From Methanobacterium_C sp963845285 (GTDB lineage: Archaea > Methanobacteriota > Methanobacteria > Methanobacteriales > Methanobacteriaceae), in NCBI GenBank assembly GCA_963845285.1, contig CAWJRO010000009.1, positions 62,001-126,000 of the forward strand: a DNA stretch of 64,000 nucleotides. The letters are read 5' to 3'. The position numbers were made by a program, and so were the translations under genes. The notes beneath the pieces were generated by a model. That model was not told the origin of the DNA and made no database searches. It saw only the letters and a list, made by a program, of their open reading frames with translations. The stretch's first letter is position 1. Every line of letters begins with the position of its first letter. Of the stretch, positions 1 to 8,905 are shown one piece after another.

Positions 1-28
1 TTTAATTGGATTTAATTTATGTAATCGA

Positions 29-38
29 AATATAATAT
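29..38 (+). promoter_or_regulatory. possible TATA box for pdaD
   Basis: An A/T-rich TATA-like stretch preceded by CGAA lies about 80 bp before the arginine decarboxylase start. This suits an archaeal BRE/TATA promoter with a 5' leader of roughly 50-60 nt. Judged by eye in an AT-rich region, so weak. Confidence 0.3.
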
Positions 39-115
39 AGATCAAAATGATAAATCAACATAATATGCACAAGCGTATATCCAAATAACAAGTGAAATAA
101 TAACAAGTGATATAA

Positions 116-559
116 ATGAAAGTTTCAATAACTTCAGGAAGGGCAGAAGGCCCAACAAAACTTAACGCATTTGATAATGCACTTTTAGACGCAGGAATAG
201 GGGATATAAATCTTATAACTGTATCAAGCATGCTACCTGCAGGTACAGAGATAGTAGAACTTCCAAAATTTAAGGCTGGAGACATGGTGAATTGTGTTCT
301 GGCATATGAATCATCTAACAGGGAAGGTGATCTAATATCTGCTGTGGTGGCTGCTGCAACTTCCAATGATTTTGGATGTGTGGTGGAGAACACCGGGGTG
401 AACAGAGACCATGAAACTGTAAAAAATGAAGCTGTGGACATGGTAAAATACATGATGAATGTTAGGAACCTCAAGATAAAGGAAATTGTAATAGCAGATG
501 AAAGCCATATAGTTAAGAAACATGGTGCTGTTGTTGCATCAGTTGTTTACCTCAAGTAA
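116..559 (+). CDS. pdaD: pyruvoyl-dependent arginine decarboxylase
   Basis: Predicted to convert arginine to agmatine for polyamine synthesis; in archaea agmatine also serves to make the agmatidine base of tRNA-Ile2. At 147 aa it is a normal size for this family. The self-cleavage site that creates the pyruvoyl group is visible as a Ser-Ser pair at residues 37-38, in the context TVSSMLPAG. Other family features are the N-terminal SGRAEGPTKLNAFDNAL stretch and a conserved E-rich region near residues 65-75. The Shine-Dalgarno before the ATG is weak (AAGTGAT). It stands alone, 240 bp before the next gene. The family assignment is confident. Confidence 0.93.
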   Translation: MKVSITSGRAEGPTKLNAFDNALLDAGIGDINLITVSSMLPAGTEIVELPKFKAGDMVNCVLAYESSNREGDLISAVVAAATSNDFGCVVENTGVNRDHETVKNEAVDMVKYMMNVRNLKIKEIVIADESHIVKKHGAVVASVVYLK

Positions 560-799
560 CTTGACTTAAGTAACTCGAATACTTTGGCCATATTGCCCCG
601 TATAACGATAAAATTGATAAAATAATCATAAATGAGAGCATCTGATAAGATAGTCGTGCATCAATTATTATTGATAAAATGTACCGATCAAAAAACTAGT
701 GCTAAAAAAATCTTATTAAAAAATTAAGCAGCTAAAAAATTACCAAAAGAAATTTTGAGGGCTAAAACGTTGTAGCTAATAGCAGAAGGGATAAAAAAA

Positions 800-1720
800 A
801 TGATGAATGAAGAGGATGTCCAATTCTGGAGTGAAGTATCAAAAAAGATAATAAAAGAAGCCCAGAAAGCTATTTCTCCATTTGTAGGTACTGTAAAAGG
901 TGGAAAAATAGTTAAAATGGGTGCAGATGGTACTCCGACAAAATTTATAGATTTGGTTGCAGAAAATAAGGTTGTTGAAATTTTAGAAGATGTAGGAAGG
1001 CCAGTTACCCTTATAAGTGAAGAAATAGGTGAGTTTAAGATGGGTGAAGGTTCTTCTGAAGTTGTTTTTGTTGTTGACCCCTTGGATGGTACCAGTAATG
1101 CTTTGAAAAATATACCAGCCTATGCAATATCAATTGCAATTGCAGATGCTTCGGGTATTCCTAAAACTCATAGAACCTCTAAAAACCTTGAAAATATTTC
1201 AGGCCACCAAAACTTAAATCCTGAAACTTCAAACAGACCACAAGATCAGCTTACCATTGGAGATATAGAAATTGGGTTTGTTAAAAATCTTGCAACTGGA
1301 GACCTTTACGAAGCTGTAAAAGGTCATGGAGCAAGGCTCAATGGAAAAAAACTTGTTCCTTCAACTCAGGAAGACATCTCAAAATCATCAATTGGTGCTT
1401 ATATTTACAGGGCAGAGATGGACAAAGTAGACAAACTATGTAAGGCCGTAAGAAGGATGAGAATACTTGGCTCAGTTGCAATTGAGCTCTGCTATGTTGC
1501 AGACGGTACCTACGATGCATTCATAGACGTAAGGGGAAATCTCAGGATAGTTGACATGTCTGCTGCAAAGTTGATAATCGAGGAAACAAAAGGTATTGTA
1601 ACTGATGAGAAATGTCAACCCTTAAACGGCAAGTTAAACGTTTTAGAGAGAACATCCATAATTGCAGCGTGTAATCCAATAATTCACAGTGACATAATCC
1701 AAATTTTAGGGGGAATTTGA
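800..1720 (+). CDS. bifunctional fructose-1,6-bisphosphatase / inositol monophosphatase
   Basis: A lithium-sensitive Mg-dependent phosphatase of the archaeal IMPase/FBPase class, acting in gluconeogenesis and inositol phosphate metabolism. Metal-binding motifs are in order: GADGTPTKFID (41-51), EE (74-75), the signature DPLDGTSN (93-100) and the late Asp in VDMSAA (252). The 306 aa length exceeds the roughly 250-280 aa usual for the archaeal family. The excess is a polar stretch at about residues 117-152 (rich in N, S, T, Q, H) placed between the strand after the signature motif and the GDIEIGFV strand. The NAD kinase start overlaps its stop by one base, so the two are probably co-translated. 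FBPase and IMPase activities cannot be told apart from sequence alone. Confidence 0.9.
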   Translation: MMNEEDVQFWSEVSKKIIKEAQKAISPFVGTVKGGKIVKMGADGTPTKFIDLVAENKVVEILEDVGRPVTLISEEIGEFKMGEGSSEVVFVVDPLDGTSNALKNIPAYAISIAIADASGIPKTHRTSKNLENISGHQNLNPETSNRPQDQLTIGDIEIGFVKNLATGDLYEAVKGHGARLNGKKLVPSTQEDISKSSIGAYIYRAEMDKVDKLCKAVRRMRILGSVAIELCYVADGTYDAFIDVRGNLRIVDMSAAKLIIEETKGIVTDEKCQPLNGKLNVLERTSIIAACNPIIHSDIIQILGGI

Positions 1721-2574
1721 TGCGTATTGGAGTTGTAGCCCGCCTTGATGTGGATGAAGCTGTTGAAATAGCTGGAAAAATAGTTAATTTTTTAACAGAG
1801 AAAAATGTTGAAACAATTATTGACACGCCCCTGGTTGAAGAACTCAATACAAAAGGGCTTAAAAACTACAGTGACATGGCATGTGACCTTTATAAAATGG
1901 AAGGAGATATGGTGATAGCTGTTGGTGGAGATGGAACTATTCTCAGAACCCAAAGTTTCATCAACAAGAAAAAAATACCTTTGTTGGGCATAAACATGGG
2001 CACTGTTGGGTTTCTTACAGAAATCGACCCAAAAAATGCTTTAACTGCAATAAATGAGGTTTTATCTGGCAACTACTTCGTTGAGGAGCGCACACAGCTT
2101 CAAGTATGGCACAACAATGAACTGCATACTGCCCTTAATGAGGTAGTTTTAATGACTCGCAGACCCGCCAAGATGCTTCACATTGAGATAAGAGTGGATG
2201 ATGAGGTTGTTGAAGAACTGAGGGCTGATGGTCTTATAGTGGCAACTCCAAGCGGCTCAACAGCTTACTCAATGTCTGCAGGAGGTCCAATAGTTGACCC
2301 CAAGGTTGGAGCGTTTATTATAGTTCCTATATGCCCATTTAAACTGGGTGCAAGGCCAATAGTGGTTTCCAATAACAGTGTTATACAGGTTAGACTTCTT
2401 CGAGAAGGTAAAAAAGCTGTGGCAGTAATAGATGGGCAGTTCGAAGAGGAAATAAATTACTTGGACGAGATCATCTTCAAAAGAGCCGAGAGTTATGCCT
2501 ATTTTGTAAGATTGACCAAAGATTTCTACAGAAAAGTGCGTGAAAAACTCACAAAAGGCGGAGTAAGTCCATGA
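1720..2574 (+). CDS. nadK: NAD(+) kinase
   Basis: Phosphorylates NAD to NADP with ATP or polyphosphate in the cytoplasm. The 284 aa protein has the GGDGT motif (69-73), the INMGTVGFLTEI segment (91-102), the LNEVV motif (139-143) and the ATPSGSTAYS motif (175-184) typical of the family. The ATG is chosen because AGGGGG lies just upstream and it overlaps the TGA of the phosphatase gene; a TTG three bases earlier is less likely. Its own stop overlaps the ATG of the following Mur-ligase-type gene (ATGA), which points to a three-gene transcription unit. Confidence 0.93.
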   Translation: MRIGVVARLDVDEAVEIAGKIVNFLTEKNVETIIDTPLVEELNTKGLKNYSDMACDLYKMEGDMVIAVGGDGTILRTQSFINKKKIPLLGINMGTVGFLTEIDPKNALTAINEVLSGNYFVEERTQLQVWHNNELHTALNEVVLMTRRPAKMLHIEIRVDDEVVEELRADGLIVATPSGSTAYSMSAGGPIVDPKVGAFIIVPICPFKLGARPIVVSNNSVIQVRLLREGKKAVAVIDGQFEEEINYLDEIIFKRAESYAYFVRLTKDFYRKVREKLTKGGVSP

Positions 2575-4175
2575 ATGTTCTTGTGGTGGACATGACCCAT
2601 GGTGGCACTGTAATTGCATCTGAATTTTCAAAACTCCCCGGATTTAAAGTTTTTGCATTTGATATTTACAAAACCCTGAAAAAAGAAAATTCAAAGGTTT
2701 TAGAAGAAAATGGGGTAAAACTGGTTGAAGAAGATTTTCTAGATGAATTAAGGGAATTAAATGAACAATCATGTAAGAATGGGAAATTAAGCAGAACAGA
2801 ATCATTGAAATTAGATAAGATCGAATTGGAATCAGATAAGATCGATCTGACAGAGGGTTTAATAGTTGTTTCGCCAGTCCACTGCAACCTTGAATCTATT
2901 GGTGAAGATAATGGATATAATGGTAACGTGGTGAATGGTGTTAAAATGATGACCCATCATGAAGCCGTTGGATTTTTGCTTAAAAATCGTATTGATGTAC
3001 CTGTAATTGAAGTTACAGGTGTTAAAGGTAAAACAAGCGTTGTGGGGATGTTAAAAGAGATATTTAAAGGTTTTAATCCTCTTATTTTAAGCAGTTTAGG
3101 TGTTGAAATATTAAAAAATGAAAAAGGTGAATTTAAATATCATTTTTTGAAGAAAAATATAAGTATAACCCCTGCAAGTATTATAGAATCATTTAATCTG
3201 GTATGTGATGAGTATCCTCATGAAAATGGGGTTGGATTTGAAAATTCAAACTGTATTAAAGAAATTCTTAAAGACATTGGAATTTGTATATTTGAAACAT
3301 CATTAGGTGGAACAGGGCTTGCAGATGTTGGGATCTTAACCAACATAGCAGAGGACTATTCCATAGCCAACGGAACAAGAAATGCAAGTCAGGCAAAGGC
3401 CCAGATATTCAAAAGTAAGATGGTTGCATGTGATTTTGATTCTTTCACTTCAATCTACTCAAATTCTGATTTAAATTTGAAAGAATGCTACCTCAACTTA
3501 AATTTGAAAGAAAACTATGATTTAAGTGAAAAAACCAATACCTTTGGCTTGGAAGATGGTGCAAATGTTAGGGCGTTCAATATAAACTTCGGTCTTTATG
3601 AAACAACGTTCCAAGTGGAAGTGAAAAACCTTAAAACTGCTGCTGGCAACGTTCTAAACACATCTTTTGAAATTTCAGCCTTTGCTCCTGCACCGTATCA
3701 TGTCCAGAATGTATTGTCGGTTATATGTGCCTGTTTGACCATTGAAACCCCTATTGAAACCGTAAAATTGGGATTAAAAAATTTCAAAGGAGTAAATGGC
3801 AGGACTTCTATAAGAAAGTACAGGGGGGCCGTAATTTTGGAAGAAATAAATCCTGGTCTCAATGTTACAGCCGTAAAAAAATCAGTGGACATGCTAAAAG
3901 ATATGGTTAATGTGGCCATTATTTTTGGAGGTAAATATGGTGTTACATGCGAAGAAATAGATGAAAGTAATGTATGTGATGTATTAAATGAAATAAATGA
4001 TGTTATACCTATCATACTTGTAGATGAACTCGGCAACAATATCACAGATTTAATGAAAAGAAATTATGAACACTATACGAATTTGGATGATTCCGTTGAC
4101 TGTGCTGTTGATATGGGGTGCAGAAATATTTTTGTTATTTACAGATCAAATTTTTCAGATATTAAAAAGAGGTAA
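2571..4175 (+). CDS. cfbE: Mur-ligase-family protein, probable coenzyme F430 synthase
   Basis: Resembles MurF/MurE-type ATP-dependent amide ligases, with the P-loop GVKGKTS at 150-156 and a later LADVGILTNI segment followed by a SQAKAQIFK lysine region. In methanogens a Mur-ligase homologue (CfbE) performs the amidation/lactam step in assembly of the nickel tetrapyrrole F430 of methyl-CoM reductase. The N-terminus (VLVVDMTHGG) and lack of peptidoglycan genes favour this role. The porphyrin gene hemC follows after 257 bp. The 534 aa length includes a charged low-complexity stretch at 64-95 (repeated LDKIELES-type units) and another near 305-325. The general ligase call is firm; the F430 assignment comes from family memory and context. 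Confidence 0.78.
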   Translation: MNVLVVDMTHGGTVIASEFSKLPGFKVFAFDIYKTLKKENSKVLEENGVKLVEEDFLDELRELNEQSCKNGKLSRTESLKLDKIELESDKIDLTEGLIVVSPVHCNLESIGEDNGYNGNVVNGVKMMTHHEAVGFLLKNRIDVPVIEVTGVKGKTSVVGMLKEIFKGFNPLILSSLGVEILKNEKGEFKYHFLKKNISITPASIIESFNLVCDEYPHENGVGFENSNCIKEILKDIGICIFETSLGGTGLADVGILTNIAEDYSIANGTRNASQAKAQIFKSKMVACDFDSFTSIYSNSDLNLKECYLNLNLKENYDLSEKTNTFGLEDGANVRAFNINFGLYETTFQVEVKNLKTAAGNVLNTSFEISAFAPAPYHVQNVLSVICACLTIETPIETVKLGLKNFKGVNGRTSIRKYRGAVILEEINPGLNVTAVKKSVDMLKDMVNVAIIFGGKYGVTCEEIDESNVCDVLNEINDVIPIILVDELGNNITDLMKRNYEHYTNLDDSVDCAVDMGCRNIFVIYRSNFSDIKKR

Positions 4176-4432
4176 GAATAAAAATCTCATGATTTCTGCA
4201 ATTTTGTATGGCAACATTTATTAAAGATCATAAGGAATCATTCACTAAGGATTTAGGAGAAAATTAGCATTTAAAATTAATATTCACCTAATGCCTTTTT
4301 ATGAATTCAATCTACTGAATTTATCGATAAATAAGTTTATCTAATATTATATGAATTTTGAGTAGTTATGAAACTCTTTGTAAATTTATAAGAAAAGTTT
4401 GAGATTTCGTTACACTCGTTGGAGATGATTCT

Positions 4433-5305
4433 TTGAACGTTGGTACCAGGGGAAGCAGTCTTGCACGTGTTCAGACAAAAAATATAATCACTGAATTGTC
4501 TAAGATAACAGATGAAAAAATAAATGTAGAGATAATTAAAACAACTGGAGATAAAATACAAGATTCTCAGCTTTACAAAATTGATGCAAAAGGAATATTT
4601 ACCAAGGAACTTGACAGGGCAGTTTTAGATGGAGACGTTGATTTTGCAGTTCATAGCTTCAAAGATCTTCCAACAGAACTTGCAGAAGGCCTTGAAATAG
4701 TTGCAGTTCCTCCAAGAGAGTCTCCATGGGAGGGTCTTGTTTCTAAGTATTCATGGGATGAACTTCCAGAGGGTGCAAACGTGGGTACAAGCAGCCTCAG
4801 AAGAGAATCCTTTTGTAAATATCACAATAAAAAAATTAATATAAAACCAATAAGGGGAAATATAGATACAAGAATAAAAAAAGTATTAAGTGGAGAATAT
4901 GATGCAACCATAATGGCTGAAGCCGGTCTTAAAAGACTTGGTCTGACAGAACATATTCAAGAAATATTTTCTCGAGAATATTTCACCCCTGCAGCAGGGC
5001 AAGGGGCACTTGCAGTGGTTGCAAGACATGATAGTGATAAAAAAAAGATTTTAAGAGGATTAAATCACACCCAGTCCGAACAGGAAGTCATTGCTGAAAA
5101 AACCGTTCTTAAAGAACTTGGAGTGGGTTGTCAATGGCCTCTGGGTGTTTCTGCAAGGATTCATGGAAATAAATTGGATCTTTACAGTATTTTACTTTCA
5201 AAAGAAGGAGAATTACTTTCAAAAGTAAATTTACAAGGTTCTGTAGATGAAGCTCGTAAACTGGGTTTGAAAGCTGCAAAGCTTATGATGGAGGATTATA
5301 TTTGA
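4433..5305 (+). CDS. hemC: hydroxymethylbilane synthase (porphobilinogen deaminase)
   Basis: Joins four porphobilinogen units into hydroxymethylbilane, the precursor of sirohaem, cobamides and F430. The catalytic Asp sits in HSFKDLP (D78). The cofactor cysteine is in GVGCQWPLG (C233), and the GTSSLRR substrate-binding motif is at 118-124. At 290 aa the length is normal. The start is a TTG preceded by GGAGATGAT with good spacing; the next residues (NVGTRGSSLA) are the expected N-terminus. The TTG start of the next gene overlaps its TGA (TTGA). Confidence 0.95.
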   Translation: MNVGTRGSSLARVQTKNIITELSKITDEKINVEIIKTTGDKIQDSQLYKIDAKGIFTKELDRAVLDGDVDFAVHSFKDLPTELAEGLEIVAVPPRESPWEGLVSKYSWDELPEGANVGTSSLRRESFCKYHNKKINIKPIRGNIDTRIKKVLSGEYDATIMAEAGLKRLGLTEHIQEIFSREYFTPAAGQGALAVVARHDSDKKKILRGLNHTQSEQEVIAEKTVLKELGVGCQWPLGVSARIHGNKLDLYSILLSKEGELLSKVNLQGSVDEARKLGLKAAKLMMEDYI

Positions 5306-6255
5306 ATAAGGTTAATGTTGGTGTGATTGGTGTTGGAGCTATGGGTTACAATCATGTGAGGGTTTACTCTGAACTTGAAAGTGCTAACCTCATGGCTGTT
5401 TCTGATCTTATGAAAGGAACCTTGGCAGAGGTTTCTGGGAAGTTTAACACGGTTGGATTTGTTGATTATGATAATATCCTTAAGATGCCTGAAATAGAGG
5501 TTGTAAGCGTTTGCGTACCCACAACGTACCACTATGAAGTTGTGATGAGTGCAATAGAACATGGAAAAAATGTGCTGGTTGAAAAACCAATAGCCTTCAC
5601 CCTTGATGAGGCCAAGGAAATGGTGGATGCTGCACATGAGGCCGGTGTTAAACTTGCAACAGGACATGTTGAGAGGTTCAATCCTGCAGTACTTGAGGCT
5701 AAAAAACTTATAGATGCTGGTGCAATAGGTGAAATTGTTTCTGCTTCAGCTAAAAGGGTTGGACCATTCCCTCCCAGGATAAAGGATGTTGGTGTTGCAA
5801 TAGATCTAGCAATACATGAAGTAGACATTATGTTTTATCTCCTTGATAGTCCAGCATCACGGGTATATGCAAATATGGGTAGTAAACTTGAAAAATGTGA
5901 ATATGAAGATCATGCAGAAATAATGATGAGATTTGAAAATGGTGTGGTTGGAATGCTGGAAACTAACTGGCTTACACCGTACAAAAAACGACAGCTTGAA
6001 TTAACAGGGGTTGATGGAATATTGTCCATTGATTATATTGACCAGAGTGTTGAAGTATTCGGAAAAAATGCCAAAAAAGTTAAAATAGCCCATACTGAAC
6101 CATTGAAAGATGAGTTGAATGCATTTTTATCTGCTGTTACCAATGATGAAGAACCCAAAATTACAGGTGAAGATGGGATCCATGCCCTCAAGGTGGTACT
6201 TGCAGCCATGAAATCTGCAAAACACAAAATCCCAGTAAATATGAATGAGTGTTAA
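5302..6255 (+). CDS. Gfo/Idh/MocA family oxidoreductase (possible UDP-GlcNAc 3-dehydrogenase)
   Basis: An NAD(P)-dependent sugar dehydrogenase fold. It has an N-terminal Rossmann motif (GVIGVGAMG, 7-15), the EKP substrate motif (94-96) and the conserved D-x3-H pair (D168/H172) in the second domain. Methanobacterial homologues are commonly named UDP-N-acetylglucosamine 3-dehydrogenase, fitting 3-amino-sugar synthesis for cell-surface glycans, but the substrate cannot be read from sequence. It starts at a TTG overlapping the hemC stop, so it may be translationally coupled to hemC although the pathways are unrelated. Confidence 0.82.
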   Translation: MNKVNVGVIGVGAMGYNHVRVYSELESANLMAVSDLMKGTLAEVSGKFNTVGFVDYDNILKMPEIEVVSVCVPTTYHYEVVMSAIEHGKNVLVEKPIAFTLDEAKEMVDAAHEAGVKLATGHVERFNPAVLEAKKLIDAGAIGEIVSASAKRVGPFPPRIKDVGVAIDLAIHEVDIMFYLLDSPASRVYANMGSKLEKCEYEDHAEIMMRFENGVVGMLETNWLTPYKKRQLELTGVDGILSIDYIDQSVEVFGKNAKKVKIAHTEPLKDELNAFLSAVTNDEEPKITGEDGIHALKVVLAAMKSAKHKIPVNMNEC

Positions 6256-6363
6256 TATATTTAGTAACATGTTTTCAATAGAATATGTTTATTAATTAAC
6301 ATGATTTTGGAATGATTAGGTTAACGGAGTTTCAGGTTAAATAAGTGTTTAGGATGTGTACCA

Positions 6364-6963
6364 ATGAATGAAAAACTCATAGAAAAGGCTTACGAGCTTA
6401 GAAATAGAGGTTTCACAACAGGAGAAATAGCAGACGAGTTCAACGTCTCAAAGGACACAGCCAGATGGCTCATATTACAGGGAACCGGCAAAAAAAATGA
6501 AAACAAAGAAAAAGCCCCAATTGACTTTGCAATAAACTGGAAAAGTCTGGGAGGCAGTTCAGTACGTATGAAATATGTATCTGCAGCCATGGCAGATATG
6601 GCGCTGCAGTACGGAGAGCCAGAGGTTATAGTTGGAATATCAGTGAGTGGAATACCATTTGCAACCATGATGGCTGAGATAATAGACGCGGACATTGCTG
6701 TGTTCCACCCAATAAAACACAGGGAAATGGAGCAAGATGCCAAAGGAGCTATAAGCAGTAACTTTGCATCTGTTGAAGGCCGTAAAGTTGTTATAGTGGA
6801 TGATGTTATAACCAGTGGAAGAACCATTATGGAGGCTGCAAAGGTTTTTAAGGGCCTTGGAGCACAACCCCTTGCAGCAGTTGTTTTAATAGACAAAAAG
6901 GGCATATCTGAAGTTGACAATGTTCCTGTGGAATCGTTGATCCGTGTTAGTAGATTGGGATAG
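6364..6963 (+). CDS. gfcR: GfcR-type transcription regulator (orotate phosphoribosyltransferase-like)
   Basis: Has an N-terminal helix-turn-helix (about 16-36, FTTGEIADEFNVSKDTARWL) fused to a type I phosphoribosyltransferase domain with a clear PRPP loop (VVIVDDVITSGRT, 142-154). Proteins of this build were shown in haloarchaea (GfcR) to be sugar-responsive activators of glycolytic genes rather than pyrimidine enzymes. The 199 aa length matches that family. It stands alone, followed by two tandem family A repeats. Regulator targets in this organism are unknown. Confidence 0.85.
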   Translation: MNEKLIEKAYELRNRGFTTGEIADEFNVSKDTARWLILQGTGKKNENKEKAPIDFAINWKSLGGSSVRMKYVSAAMADMALQYGEPEVIVGISVSGIPFATMMAEIIDADIAVFHPIKHREMEQDAKGAISSNFASVEGRKVVIVDDVITSGRTIMEAAKVFKGLGAQPLAAVVLIDKKGISEVDNVPVESLIRVSRLG

Positions 6964-7017
6964 ACTATCTGATACAGATAACATTGATTTATTACATTCG
7001 ATTTTTTTTATTTTAGA

Positions 7018-7123
7018 GAGGATGACCCATAATTATTCATAACATATGTAATTTTGCTTATTTTTGAATTTGAAGCGTTGCTTATCCTTATTTTTTGTAG
7101 ATTTTGGATTATGGGTCAGCCTC
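7018..7123 (+). repeat. family A miniature inverted-repeat element, copy 1
   Basis: 106 bp with terminal inverted repeats (GAGGATGACCCATAATT at the left, its near reverse complement GGGTCAGCCTC at the right) and the shared core GCTTATTTTTGAATTTGAAG. A 4-bp TAGA is shared by both flanks (7014-7017 and 7124-7127). It is head-to-tail with copy 2. The rest of the 6964-7488 gap holds only AT-rich DNA. Confidence 0.8.
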
Positions 7124-7125
7124 TA

Positions 7126-7231
7126 GAGGGTGTCTCACGATTACTTTTGACATGTGTAATTTTGCTTATTTTTGAGTTTAAAGCTTTATTTGTCCTTATT
7201 TTTTGTAAATTCTGAACTATGAGGCAGTCTC
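7126..7231 (+). repeat. family A miniature inverted-repeat element, copy 2
   Basis: 106 bp, same orientation as copy 1 and abutting it after 2 bp. Ends are GAGGGTGTCTCACGATT and ATGAGGCAGTCTC, core GCTTATTTTTGAGTTTAAAG. No clear 5-bp target duplication, as expected if one copy landed at the end of the other. Confidence 0.8.
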
Positions 7232-7488
7232 TTTAATTTAGTTTATTTGTGATTTATTTCAAAATCAAAATTTAAAATAGTTGAGGAGTGGTTGTTTGGG
7301 GAGTGGTTGTTGTAAATTTGTTTTAGTATGAACAGTTTCAAGACGTTAAAATTTGTTATTTTGAAATAAATTTGTACAAAATATTTATACAAAACTCTGA
7401 AAAGTTATTCTACAGAAGAAATTTGCATTGACAAAAATAACTTAAAAATAGATTAAGGGTGAATAAAAATATACCAGAAGGAGTTTAA

Positions 7489-8718
7489 TCATATTCTGTA
7501 ACGTAATATAGCACCAATTCCTCCAAAAGCCTTTAAAAGCTGTGTACCTTCTTCTGTTTCGGTTGAAATTAGTTCAACTTTGGATCCTACTTCTTCAGCC
7601 ATTTCAACAAAGTCATCTATGACATCTTTGCTGTCTGCTACCTTCATTTTTTCATTACAATTTGAACATAACTTTTCAGGGGCTTCACCTGATTTTTTAA
7701 TGGTTTTTTCTTGTATACTACTGCAAGATGGGCATTCATATGTTAATCTCTTTGATTTAAGGTCTTCTGATAAAAGAAGGACTTCAACAGCACCTATTTT
7801 CAGGTTATGCCTTACTTCTGCTTCACCGTAGGATGCAAGACCATTTTCATCCACAAGTTCTACTAAAAATTTTTGCATGAGTTTTTTTTCACGCATAACT
7901 CCAAGTTGATCTAGAACGTCCATGGATTTGTCCAGAACTTCCCTTATACCAAATTCGCCAGTATAAGATGTGTCAACGGTTGTTATTATTTTATCTTTTA
8001 TTTCGTAATGTAAATAATCTCCTTCAACGAATTCTTCTTTTGTATGGCCCGGTCCTCCGATTATAACTCCTTTAAGCTCTGGAACTTCCAGGAAGATTTC
8101 GTTCATGTGTTCCCCTATGCGTTTCAAAAATTCATGGGCTGCAAGATCAATCAGACGGTCAAACCTTCGCTGTGACTGTCCTCCGGCTTTATGTTTGCCT
8201 GGAACACCGCTTGTCAGATGTTTAGTAATTTCTATCCTTTTTCCACGTAATATGGCAATTGTGGCTTCTTTACGGTCGAGAACAGCAAGTCCATATATTT
8301 CTTTGTCTTCCAAAATTTCTTCCAGCGGTTTAAGGAAAAATTCTGAGTTGCAATGGTAAATGTACGTCTGTACAGGTTCTGGTGGTTCAAATACGTATGT
8401 TTCCATTTTCTCTGTGCCCGGTCCTCCACGGGGTATCATTCCCACAAAGAGAACCAGACCTTTCTCAGGAGGTTTTGGGAAAAGTTTCATTCTCTGCATT
8501 ATAACTTCAATTGCAGACTGCACATTCTTTTTTGTCTGTTTGCTTTTTATGTTAGCGCTCTGACTTAATTCTTCCCTCATATGCTTTACTACATCACTTA
8601 CCTGTTTATCTGGCGGTATATAAACTGAAACGAGTTCTGTCCCTCTCCCTTTCTTACCTGAAAGTTCTTCAAGGGTTCTTTTGACTTCGTATAATTCTTT
8701 TGATGACACTTCAGTCAT
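7489..8718 (-). CDS. prf1: peptide chain release factor aRF1
   Basis: Recognises all three stop codons in the ribosomal A site and triggers peptide release. The decoding NIKS motif is at 56-59 and the catalytic GGQ at 179-181. The C-terminal domain has two Cys pairs (CPSC and CSNC) of a small zinc ribbon. At 409 aa it is the usual archaeal length. ATG at 8718 is chosen because GAGGAGTGAT precedes it; the upstream in-frame GTG at 8727 lies inside that Shine-Dalgarno. Single-gene unit read away from pyrH. Confidence 0.96.
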   Translation of the reverse strand: MTEVSSKELYEVKRTLEELSGKKGRGTELVSVYIPPDKQVSDVVKHMREELSQSANIKSKQTKKNVQSAIEVIMQRMKLFPKPPEKGLVLFVGMIPRGGPGTEKMETYVFEPPEPVQTYIYHCNSEFFLKPLEEILEDKEIYGLAVLDRKEATIAILRGKRIEITKHLTSGVPGKHKAGGQSQRRFDRLIDLAAHEFLKRIGEHMNEIFLEVPELKGVIIGGPGHTKEEFVEGDYLHYEIKDKIITTVDTSYTGEFGIREVLDKSMDVLDQLGVMREKKLMQKFLVELVDENGLASYGEAEVRHNLKIGAVEVLLLSEDLKSKRLTYECPSCSSIQEKTIKKSGEAPEKLCSNCNEKMKVADSKDVIDDFVEMAEEVGSKVELISTETEEGTQLLKAFGGIGAILRYRI

Positions 8719-8905
8719 AGTTATCACTCCTCAAACTTGAAAATTATTAATTTATAAACTCTCAATCAACATAAAAATCGATTTGCAATTTCCACACAAA
8801 ATAATTCCATTTTTTTTTAGATTTATGTGCTACTCTAAATTACTTATGTGTAACTATCTAAACTTTATATGATATTAGATTTAAAATTATCGTGATGGTG
8901 ATGAG

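Noticed and set aside
6364..6963. Orotate phosphoribosyltransferase of pyrimidine synthesis
   Set aside because: The N-terminal helix-turn-helix points to the regulatory GfcR group instead.
7018..7231. Family A repeats as a riboswitch or structured RNA
   Set aside because: They occur in both orientations relative to genes, also downstream of genes, and have target-site duplications, which fits mobile elements better.
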